Source of the DNA: SAR324 cluster bacterium
GTDB lineage: Bacteria; SAR324; NAC60-12
Assembly: GCA_028822475.1 (NCBI GenBank)
Contig: JAPKDT010000023.1
Span: forward strand, 1 to 14,760
Length of the DNA: 14,760 nucleotides
Direction of reading: 5' to 3'
The translations under genes and the position numbers were made by a program. This document shows, in pieces, positions 1 through 6,473 of the stretch. The first letter of the stretch is position 1. Each line of letters starts with the position of its first letter. The notes below the pieces were generated by a model. The model saw only the letters and a program-made list of their open reading frames with translations. It was not told where the DNA came from and made no database searches.

Positions 1-6
1 TAAAAT

Positions 7-276
7 ATGGTTAGTCAGGATATTTTGATCATCAACCGTCTTGGGCTGCACGCACGTGCCGCGGCTCAATTGGTACGTTTGGCCAATGAATATCCTTGTG
101 AGATACGTATTGATAAAGCAGGACAAGTCTCTGATGCAAAATCCGTCATGCAGGTCCTGATGCTTGGCGCCACCGATGGTACTGCTCTTAAAGTCAGTGC
201 TGACGGTGAGCGGGAGGAAGAAGCCTTAAAAGCTGTTGTTGACTTGTTTGCGGCACGTTTCAATGAGCTGGAATGA
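7..276 (+). CDS. Phosphocarrier protein HPr (PTS family)
   Basis: This is a small cytoplasmic phosphocarrier of 89 residues, the usual HPr length. The active-site motif GLHARAA is at residues 13-19, with His15 (the residue phosphorylated by enzyme I) and Arg17. A second signature around residues 44-54 (AKSVMQVLMLG) places a serine at position 46, the site modified by HPr kinase/phosphorylase in organisms that have it. The ATG at 7 follows an in-frame TAA at 1-3, which fixes the longest frame; that TAA could also end an upstream gene outside the window. The last four bases overlap the aroE start (ATGA at 273-276), which implies translational coupling. No other PTS component is in view, so I cannot tell a sugar-transport HPr from a regulatory NPr-like one. 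The family assignment is secure. Confidence 0.93.
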   Translation: MVSQDILIINRLGLHARAAAQLVRLANEYPCEIRIDKAGQVSDAKSVMQVLMLGATDGTALKVSADGEREEEALKAVVDLFAARFNELE

Positions 277-1118
277 CGAAAATTATAAGTGGAACAACCA
301 GGATTTACGGCATAATCGGTTATCCTGTGGAACATTCGTTTTCCCCACGGATGCATAATGCGGCATTTTCTGAATTGAAAATGGATGCCCGTTATCTGGC
401 CTTTCCGGTAAAACCTGAGCAGGTTCAGCAGGCTCTTGAAGGAATCCGTGTACTTAATATTTCCGGAATCAACGTAACTGTTCCGCACAAAAGTTCAGTA
501 ATTCCTTACCTTGACGAAGTTACGCCTCTTGCACAAAAGCTTGGGGCAGTAAACACGATCCTGAATGTGGATGGCCGTCTCAGCGGAACCAACACAGATA
601 TTTCCGGATTTGTCCGCTCGCTTGGAGCTTTAAAATTTTCACCAAAAAACAAAAATGTTGCCGTGCTCGGTGCAGGCGGATCAGCACGTGCTGTGCTGGC
701 TGGACTTGCAGATGCAGGTGCATCACGTATCCTGATTCATAACAGGACTGCCGGACGTGCGGAAAGTTTAGTGACAGAATTTTCTCACAATTTCCCTGAA
801 ACTCAACTGATCGCTGTTTCACTTCAAACTGTTCAGGATTCAAATTTGGATCTGCTGGTCAACACAACTACAGTCGGCATGGAGTCAGACGAAAGTCCGC
901 TGGATTTGAGCCAGTGTGTAAAAATTGAGCATGTGCTGGATCTGATTTACAGTCCTGCAAAAACAAGACTTCTCAGGCAAGCGGAAGAGCTTGGCATCCC
1001 TGCGGTCAATGGTTCAGGCATGCTCTTGTATCAAGGTTGTGACGCATTCACCTTCTGGACAGGCAAACCTGCTCCGGAAAATGTGATGCGTGAACAACTG
1101 CTTAACCTGCTTGAATGA
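273..1118 (+). CDS. aroE: Shikimate dehydrogenase (NADP+)
   Basis: It reduces 3-dehydroshikimate to shikimate with NADPH in the chorismate pathway for aromatic amino acids. At 281 residues it has normal AroE length. The N-terminal substrate domain has YPVEHSFSP (18-25), whose serines bind shikimate, and NVTVPHK (67-73), ending in the catalytic lysine Lys73. NTD at 107-109 supplies the catalytic aspartate Asp109. The Rossmann motif GAGGSA is at 133-138, and NRT at 157-159 is the NADP phosphate-binding signature. NGSGMLLYQG (246-255) is the typical C-terminal signature. The ATG at 273 overlaps the HPr stop codon, and xseA starts 18 nt downstream. Full conservation of these residues favours true AroE over the YdiB or quinate dehydrogenase relatives, though sequence alone does not exclude broader substrate use. 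Confidence 0.95.
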   Translation: MTKIISGTTRIYGIIGYPVEHSFSPRMHNAAFSELKMDARYLAFPVKPEQVQQALEGIRVLNISGINVTVPHKSSVIPYLDEVTPLAQKLGAVNTILNVDGRLSGTNTDISGFVRSLGALKFSPKNKNVAVLGAGGSARAVLAGLADAGASRILIHNRTAGRAESLVTEFSHNFPETQLIAVSLQTVQDSNLDLLVNTTTVGMESDESPLDLSQCVKIEHVLDLIYSPAKTRLLRQAEELGIPAVNGSGMLLYQGCDAFTFWTGKPAPENVMREQLLNLLE

Positions 1119-1136
1119 ATATTTCTTAAAAACATC

Positions 1137-2603
1137 ATGCAGATTCCTTTTGAAGTCGATCCTCCTGAAAAAAACGGAAACAGTACCGCCAAATCAGAAA
1201 CCGTAAATCCGCAAAGTTCGGAAAGTCCAAAGAGCCCTCAGGAACCTGCATCAAAACATCCACCAAAACCGCTCACAGTTACCAAGCTGACTCGTCAGAT
1301 CACGCTCCTGCTAGAAGGTAAATTCCGTTCATTGACCGTTGAGGCGGAGCTGTCAAACGTTAAAAAAGCAGCCTCCGGACACTGGTATTTTAGCCTCAAG
1401 GATGATCAGTCACAAATCCGCGGTGTGATGTTCCGTAACGCCGCTGCCGGATTACGTTTTGAACCGGAAAACGGCCTTGAAGTAGTGGTACAAGGCAACC
1501 TCACTGTTTATCAACTGCGCGGTGAATATCAGCTCATGGTTTCTTCAATGGAACCCAAAGGTCTGGGTGCTCTTCAACTGGCTTTTGAACAACTGAAGGC
1601 TAAACTTGAAGCGGAAGGATTATTTGCCCCGGAACACAAACTTCCCATCCCTTTTTTACCGCGAAAAATTGGAATTGTGACTTCATCCACCGGTGCAGTA
1701 ATTCACGATATGCTGACTGTGCTGAAACGTCGATTTCCGGGAATTCCTGTGCTATTTTTTCCGGCTGCGGTGCAGGGTGAAACTGCCGCTCCCTCACTGG
1801 TGGAAGGCATACGTCACCTGAACACTCTTCGTGAGTCAGCACAGCTTGACGTTTTGATAGTCGGTAGAGGCGGAGGTTCCATGGAAGATTTATGGGCCTT
1901 CAATGATGAGAAACTGGCAAGAGCGATTTTTGCCTCTGAGATACCAGTCATTTCCGCAGTTGGACACGAAACAGATTTCACGATAGCCGATTTTGTCAGT
2001 GACTTACGGGCTCCCACTCCTTCTGCAGCGTTGGAACTCGCGGTACCGAACAAACAGGATTTAAAGTACAATGTCAGTCAAAAACAGGAACGGCTGCAGC
2101 GTACTTTACTTCAATTGTTGGAGCGCCTACGTGAAAATTATGAAGCGTTGCTGCGGAGATTAGCTTCACCATCAGCCGCGCTCAGGCAATATGCTCAGCG
2201 TGTAGATGACCTTGATTCACTGCTGCATGAAAGGACAAAGCATCAACTGGAAAATCTGCGTAATAGAACTTCCGGAATTGCCGATAAACTTTTTCTGCTC
2301 AGTCCGGAACGTGAATTGTCTGTACACCTGCATAACCTGAAAATTCTGCAAGAACGTTTAATTCGTGCAGTCGACATTTTACATAAAAAACAGAGCGATT
2401 CCGTCCGACAACAAATGGATTTGCTTGACAGTCTCAGCCCGCTTTCTGTGATGCATCGTGGATACAGTGTCGCGCTGGACGATAAAGGTAAATCACTGCG
2501 CTCTGTAAAAGAGGTTCATTCAGGAGAAGAATTGCAGGTGCGTCTGGAAGATGGTACCCTGCAGACAAAAGTGGTGTCCGTTAAAACCAAACAAAGAAAT
2601 TGA
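1137..2603 (+). CDS. xseA: Exodeoxyribonuclease VII large subunit
   Basis: It is the catalytic subunit of exonuclease VII, which degrades single-stranded DNA into oligonucleotides; normally it works with several copies of the small subunit XseB. The 488-residue protein begins with about 45 polar residues rich in Pro, Ser, Lys and Glu that look disordered. An OB-fold DNA-binding domain follows (about 46-140, with the ELSNVKKAASGHWYFSLKD block at 71-89). The catalytic domain holds KIGIVTSSTGAVIHD (177-191), IVGRGGGSMEDLWAFND (241-257) and AVGHETDFTIADFVSDLRAPTPSAA (about 274-298). The C-terminal third is charged and helical, as expected for the XseB-binding coiled-coil stalk. No xseB is present in the window. 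The ATG at 1137 has no obvious ribosome-binding site; a start inside the polar tail would leave the domains intact. Confidence 0.95.
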   Translation: MQIPFEVDPPEKNGNSTAKSETVNPQSSESPKSPQEPASKHPPKPLTVTKLTRQITLLLEGKFRSLTVEAELSNVKKAASGHWYFSLKDDQSQIRGVMFRNAAAGLRFEPENGLEVVVQGNLTVYQLRGEYQLMVSSMEPKGLGALQLAFEQLKAKLEAEGLFAPEHKLPIPFLPRKIGIVTSSTGAVIHDMLTVLKRRFPGIPVLFFPAAVQGETAAPSLVEGIRHLNTLRESAQLDVLIVGRGGGSMEDLWAFNDEKLARAIFASEIPVISAVGHETDFTIADFVSDLRAPTPSAALELAVPNKQDLKYNVSQKQERLQRTLLQLLERLRENYEALLRRLASPSAALRQYAQRVDDLDSLLHERTKHQLENLRNRTSGIADKLFLLSPERELSVHLHNLKILQERLIRAVDILHKKQSDSVRQQMDLLDSLSPLSVMHRGYSVALDDKGKSLRSVKEVHSGEELQVRLEDGTLQTKVVSVKTKQRN

Positions 2604-2607
2604 GGTG
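2602..2607 (+). promoter_or_regulatory. Ribosome-binding site for gloB
   Basis: GAGGTG lies five bases before the ATG at 2613 and overlaps the xseA stop codon (TGA, 2601-2603). It is the clearest Shine-Dalgarno in the window. It supports ATG 2613 over the in-frame GTG at 2607 and TTG at 2610, the first of which lies inside the site. Confidence 0.6.
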
Positions 2608-2612
2608 TGTTG

Positions 2613-3386
2613 ATGAAAATCGTTACAATTCCCTGTCTGCAGGATAATTTCGCGTATCTGCTGATTTGTACAAAAACCCAGCAGGCGGCCGTAGTGGATC
2701 CCTCAGAAGCTGCTCCTGTGATCAATGAAATTGAAAGACAGGGGGTGAAATTAACTACGATTCTTAACACTCATCATCACTGGGATCACGTTGGCGGGAA
2801 TCAAGACTTAAATACAAAATATCCGCAATTATTAATTTTCGGTCATGAATCAGACAGAGATAGAATTCCGGGACAGACAGAGTTCCTGAAAAGTGGTGAT
2901 GAGGTACACTTTGGCGAACAGCGCGGAACATTTCTGTACAACCCGGGACACACCTCCGGCGCCCTAACTTATGTATTTGATAAGACAGCTTTTACCGGAG
3001 ACACGTTGTTTGCTGCAGGCTGCGGACGGCTTTTTGAAGGTACACCGGCTCAAATGCATGATTCGCTTAATATACAAATCGGCGGGCTTGCTGATGAAAC
3101 GGAACTGTATTTCGGACACGAATATACGGAAGCGAACCTGCGTTTTGCTTTAAGCGTGGAATCTGGAAACGAGGATATTCAGAAAAAAATTAAAGCAGTC
3201 AGTGCTCTACGCTCTTCAGGAAAATTTTCCACTCCTACTACGTTGGCCGAAGAACGCCTTACAAATCCGTTTATGCGTTGCAATTCTACTGAAATTCAAG
3301 CCTGCGTCAAGTCCAAAGAACCGCAGCACAATCTTGCCGAACAAGAAGTTTTCAGAACTTTACGTGAACTCAAAAATAATTTTTAA
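2613..3386 (+). CDS. gloB: Hydroxyacylglutathione hydrolase (glyoxalase II)
   Basis: It hydrolyses S-D-lactoylglutathione to D-lactate and glutathione, the second step of methylglyoxal detoxification. It is a metallo-beta-lactamase-fold enzyme of 257 residues, the usual GloB length. The metal-binding motif THHHWDH is at 53-59 (His54, His56, Asp58, His59). Further ligands are His113 in PGHTSG, Asp130 in FTGDTLF and His169 in FGHEYTEANLRFA. GCGRLFEGT (136-144) and the C-terminal NPFMRCN (218-224) are glutathione-recognition features that separate GloB from other family members. I chose ATG 2613 because a good GAGGTG site precedes it and because the protein then begins MKIVTIPCLQDNFAYL, like family members. 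It sits nine bases after xseA and three bases before the metal transporter. No gloA is in view. The function implies the cell makes glutathione. Confidence 0.94.
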   Translation: MKIVTIPCLQDNFAYLLICTKTQQAAVVDPSEAAPVINEIERQGVKLTTILNTHHHWDHVGGNQDLNTKYPQLLIFGHESDRDRIPGQTEFLKSGDEVHFGEQRGTFLYNPGHTSGALTYVFDKTAFTGDTLFAAGCGRLFEGTPAQMHDSLNIQIGGLADETELYFGHEYTEANLRFALSVESGNEDIQKKIKAVSALRSSGKFSTPTTLAEERLTNPFMRCNSTEIQACVKSKEPQHNLAEQEVFRTLRELKNNF

Positions 3387-3389
3387 GCA

Positions 3390-4556
3390 ATGCAAGCACA
3401 GGATCTCTCCGAAAAACATGCCTTAAAAGTCACCTGGCTGGGTTTAGTTGCCAACCTCATTTTGGCCCTGGCCAAAGGTTTCATCGGTATTATTGCGAAT
3501 TCATCTGCTTTAATCGCGGACGCAGGTCATTCTGTTTCGGATTTGCTGTCTGACGGAATCACGCTCTGGGCGGTGCGTATGTCCGGTATTCCGAAAGATA
3601 AAAATCATCCGTACGGTCATGGTAAATTTGAAACCGTCGGTACTTTTATTATCGCTCTTTTACTGCTTTTCACCGGAATTGGTGTAGCCTGGCATGTTTT
3701 TAATAAAATGGATGCCCCTCAGGTGCCAGGAACAATTGCACTGTGGATGGCAGGTATTGCTATAATCATTAAAGAGGCGCTTTTTCAGGTAACACGGATG
3801 GTAGGCCGGCGGTCCGGCAGCCGGATACTACTGGCAAACGCGTGGCATCACCGTACGGATGCAATATCCTCGGTCGCAGCACTCGTCGGAATTGCAGGCG
3901 CGCAGTGGGGAGTACCCTTAATGGATCCCATCGCAGGCATGCTGGTGGCAGGGCTGATTATAAAAACTGGAATTGACATTGGTTATGAAAGTATCCGCGA
4001 ACTGACGGATGAGACTGTCGAAGAAGAAGTCATCAGTGAATTGGGTAAGATTATGTCCGGAATTGAAGGGGTTGTTCATTATCACGAAATGCGGGCACGC
4101 AGAATGGGGCCACATCTGCTGGTGGATTTGCACATTGAAGTGGATAGTATGATTAGCATTTCCGCAGCGCATCAGGTGGCTGAAAGAGTGCGTCTCGGAA
4201 TTCTAGAAAAACTGCCTGCGGTAAATGAAGTGCTAGTGCATGTGGACGCGGAAGATGATTTTTTTGGTGAGGAAGGTTCAGAAATTACGCAGAACATCGT
4301 GCTGATGCGCCCGCAGACTGAAATCGAAAATGATGTCAAAAAAATGCTTGCTCAAATTCCTGAAATTCAGGGCATCACTCATATTTACTGTCACTATCTG
4401 AATCAAAAGTTGACGGTGCAGGTTAATATTCTCCTCGATGCTGACATGCGTATCCGTGATGCACAGAAAATTGCTTCTGCCGCAAGACGTAAAATTGAGC
4501 AGATTAAAGATATCGACTCTGCTGATCTGCATCTTGAACTCGATGATGCTTTGTGA
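3390..4556 (+). CDS. Cation diffusion facilitator (Zn/Fe-type efflux), with extended C-terminus
   Basis: It is an inner-membrane proton-coupled exporter of divalent metals (CDF family, FieF/CzcD-like), 388 residues long. About six membrane segments occupy residues 12-205. The transport site is visible as His47 and Asp51 in TM2 (ADAGHSVSD, 43-51) and His153 and Asp157 in TM5 (HHRTD). This HxxxD/HxxxD arrangement is associated with zinc-type members. HPYGHGKFE (73-81) is the family loop motif. A normal cytoplasmic ferredoxin-like domain runs from about 208 to 288, with several histidines. A further segment of about 85 residues (305-388) looks like a second copy of that domain, making the protein longer than the roughly 300 residues typical of FieF. 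It is the last gene of the plus-strand run, three bases after gloB. Metal specificity is not proven by sequence. Confidence 0.9.
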   Translation: MQAQDLSEKHALKVTWLGLVANLILALAKGFIGIIANSSALIADAGHSVSDLLSDGITLWAVRMSGIPKDKNHPYGHGKFETVGTFIIALLLLFTGIGVAWHVFNKMDAPQVPGTIALWMAGIAIIIKEALFQVTRMVGRRSGSRILLANAWHHRTDAISSVAALVGIAGAQWGVPLMDPIAGMLVAGLIIKTGIDIGYESIRELTDETVEEEVISELGKIMSGIEGVVHYHEMRARRMGPHLLVDLHIEVDSMISISAAHQVAERVRLGILEKLPAVNEVLVHVDAEDDFFGEEGSEITQNIVLMRPQTEIENDVKKMLAQIPEIQGITHIYCHYLNQKLTVQVNILLDADMRIRDAQKIASAARRKIEQIKDIDSADLHLELDDAL

Positions 4557-4582
4557 TTTTTGTTTAAGATCGTTAGCCGCAA

Positions 4583-4609
4583 ACTCCTCTCGAACAGACT
4601 CGAAGGAGT
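4583..4609. other. Hairpin between convergent genes
   Basis: ACTCCT-c-TCGA (4583-4593) pairs with TCGA-AGGAGT (4600-4609), giving ten base pairs, one bulged C at 4589 and the loop ACAGAC. It lies 27 bases after the transporter stop and about 90 bases beyond the stop of the opposing glycosyltransferase gene. No T-run follows it on either strand, so it is not a standard intrinsic terminator. It could stabilise a 3' end or act with Rho. The rest of 4557-4700 shows no gene. Confidence 0.5.
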
Positions 4610-4700
4610 GCTGCATGTTACTACATGAGATACTCTTAAATGTCCTCTGTCAAATTATGTGAGCTCAGAACTCCGTTTCGATGATATTTTTAGATTCAGC

Positions 4701-6329
4701 TTAAAGCATAAACTCATACACCTGCAGGTTACGGATCATTCTAGTTTTTCTGCGGGTTTCGACCTCCCCTAAATAACGCAGTGGCATTTCAAAGCGTTCA
4801 TAAAAATCCTTAATCCCTCCTAGACATTCCTGTAGTTCACAGACAAAAATACCACCTCTTTTTTTTACGTCAGTAATAGGACTCCAGAGGTTGCGTGCCG
4901 TTCTTTCAATACTGTGCGGCCATGGCTGGTACGGCAGATAAAACGATAAAGCAGCGCTGAGTTGATACTCACGTGAGACAATGTACGTGATTTGAGGCAT
5001 CTCTTTTTGCACGAGCAGTTGCTGGAGTTGTTCTCCTGTTTTGTCCCAGTCAAGCACACGGGTCAGTCGATCTGCAGAAACATCCATTGCTGTTTTTTGG
5101 ATTAATTCCGCATATTGCTTAAACTCTTCCGGTTCAAGGATTTTGCTCAAATGAGACTTGTATTGAGCTGCACTGAAGTAACGTTCATTATTATTCCGCA
5201 GAGTTTTAATGGTAGATTCAGGAAGCCCTCTTAACTTTAGATAATCATAATTTTTAAGCTCATACGGCATCCAGTCAAACAATGGATTCAGTGCGTGAGT
5301 TACGACTGTTCCAGTCAGTCCGACATTGATTATAATTCCTAGAGCCAGTATAGCGTATAGGGTTTTCTTTTGGAATCGCCAGAGCAGTTCATTGCCCAGT
5401 AAAACAGCGATTCCAAGATAAGCCAGGTTGGCCCAGTGAGGATCCGCAATTGAACCATTCAGGCTCATTAATGTAAAAAAGAGCAGTGGAAAAATGGAAA
5501 GCACGGTAATTACTGATTCCGGGCGGTTTGCGTGAGCAAGGTGATCTCTTACCCACCAGATTCCCAGACCTCCCATCAGGGCCCATAAAGGAGAAAACAA
5601 GAGCAGATGCCCAAGTGTAAATGCTAAAGTGATTTCGCCAAAATCCGCGCCGGAAGTTCCTCTGCCCAACTGGTGGCGGAATGAAATCCAATCGTGCTGA
5701 GAATTCCATAAAAGTACTGGGACAAAAATCGCGAGTGAGATAATTCCTGCCGCATAAATCCACGGATTCAAAATTTCTTTGCGTGTTTTGCGGTAAATTA
5801 AAAGGTGCAGAAAAAGTCCTATGTAAAAAAGCAGCATGATGTACTTTGAAAGTGCGCCAAAACCTGCCGCGATTCCAATCCAGAGTAACCATTTTTTTTC
5901 AGGCTGCTGATGAAAGCGTATCAGCAGGAAAAGAGACGCCACCCAAAAAATCAGAAAAGGCTGGGTGATGTGTAGAAAAATACTGCCCAGAGTGAAATAA
6001 GGCATACTACATAAAATCAGCAGCGTTACCACAGCAGCCTTTGCTCCGTACAAACGAAATGTTCCGGTGTATGTCAAGGCTATGATGCTGATTGTCAGCA
6101 GTTGTGATCCAACTTCCAGCGCTGTTTCGGTATTTCCACCAATCAGGGTGATGCCGCGGATAAGCCAGGCAATCATCGGAGGGTGCTCATAATACGAAAG
6201 ACTCAGATAGCGTGACCAAACCCAGTGGTCAAGCATATCAGGATGCGGATTCAAAAATTGATTGACTATAGCAAAAATCAAAAAATGAATAACAAGGATA
6301 ATGATTGCTGGGGCGTGTTTCAACTTCAA
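4701..6329 (-). CDS. ArnT-like integral membrane glycosyltransferase (GT-C, PMT_2-type)
   Basis: It is a polytopic inner-membrane GT-C enzyme that should transfer a sugar from a polyprenyl-phosphate donor to an envelope acceptor. The 542-residue protein has about ten hydrophobic segments in the first 345 residues. Characteristic blocks are DHWVWSRYLSLSYYEHPPMI (34-53), LSKYIMLLFYIGLFLH (160-175), HDWISFRHQ (212-220) and ADPHWANLAYLGIAVLLG (295-312). The last 190 residues form a soluble domain. Compared with the pattern I recall for this family (DE at the first loop, PD in the next), Asp31 is kept but the following Glu is Met32, and the later Asp is Gln (ITQP, 121-124). No ATG precedes the conserved region in frame, so the TTG at 6329 is the likely start; a TTG at 6323 is an alternative. 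The acceptor is unknown. Confidence 0.82.
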   Translation of the reverse strand: MKLKHAPAIIILVIHFLIFAIVNQFLNPHPDMLDHWVWSRYLSLSYYEHPPMIAWLIRGITLIGGNTETALEVGSQLLTISIIALTYTGTFRLYGAKAAVVTLLILCSMPYFTLGSIFLHITQPFLIFWVASLFLLIRFHQQPEKKWLLWIGIAAGFGALSKYIMLLFYIGLFLHLLIYRKTRKEILNPWIYAAGIISLAIFVPVLLWNSQHDWISFRHQLGRGTSGADFGEITLAFTLGHLLLFSPLWALMGGLGIWWVRDHLAHANRPESVITVLSIFPLLFFTLMSLNGSIADPHWANLAYLGIAVLLGNELLWRFQKKTLYAILALGIIINVGLTGTVVTHALNPLFDWMPYELKNYDYLKLRGLPESTIKTLRNNNERYFSAAQYKSHLSKILEPEEFKQYAELIQKTAMDVSADRLTRVLDWDKTGEQLQQLLVQKEMPQITYIVSREYQLSAALSFYLPYQPWPHSIERTARNLWSPITDVKKRGGIFVCELQECLGGIKDFYERFEMPLRYLGEVETRRKTRMIRNLQVYEFML

Positions 6330-6340
6330 AGTTTCAGCAT

Positions 6341-6372
6341 AAAAAAAGGCACTCAGGCACTATGGCACTGAG
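6341..6372 (-). terminator. Possible weak terminator after glyS
   Basis: On the minus strand CTCAG-t-GC pairs with GC-CTGAG around the loop CATAGT. After TGCC comes a run of seven T (6341-6347). It lies about 100 bases past the glyS stop and just before the TTG start of the glycosyltransferase. The stem is only seven pairs with a bulge, so this is a weak candidate. Confidence 0.28.
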
Positions 6373-6376
6373 GCAC
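6348..6376. repeat. Short tandem direct repeat
   Basis: GGCACTCAGGCAC (6348-6360) and GGCACTGAGGCAC (6364-6376) are 13-base copies with one mismatch, separated by TAT. They lie in the 144-base gap between glyS and the glycosyltransferase. They could be an operator or simple slippage. The remainder of 6330-6473 contains no gene that I can support. Confidence 0.6.
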
Positions 6377-6473
6377 AAAGTAAGAATTAAAAGATTGTAA
6401 GAATATCATAGAGTTGGGAAAGCTACCAGTACCCGTACAAAATATTTTCTGTTGCCCAAGGTTAGGAAAAGTT

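Noticed and set aside
66..488. A minus-strand open frame of 140 codons across HPr and aroE.
   Set aside because: It lies antisense to two well-conserved genes and shows no protein-like motif.
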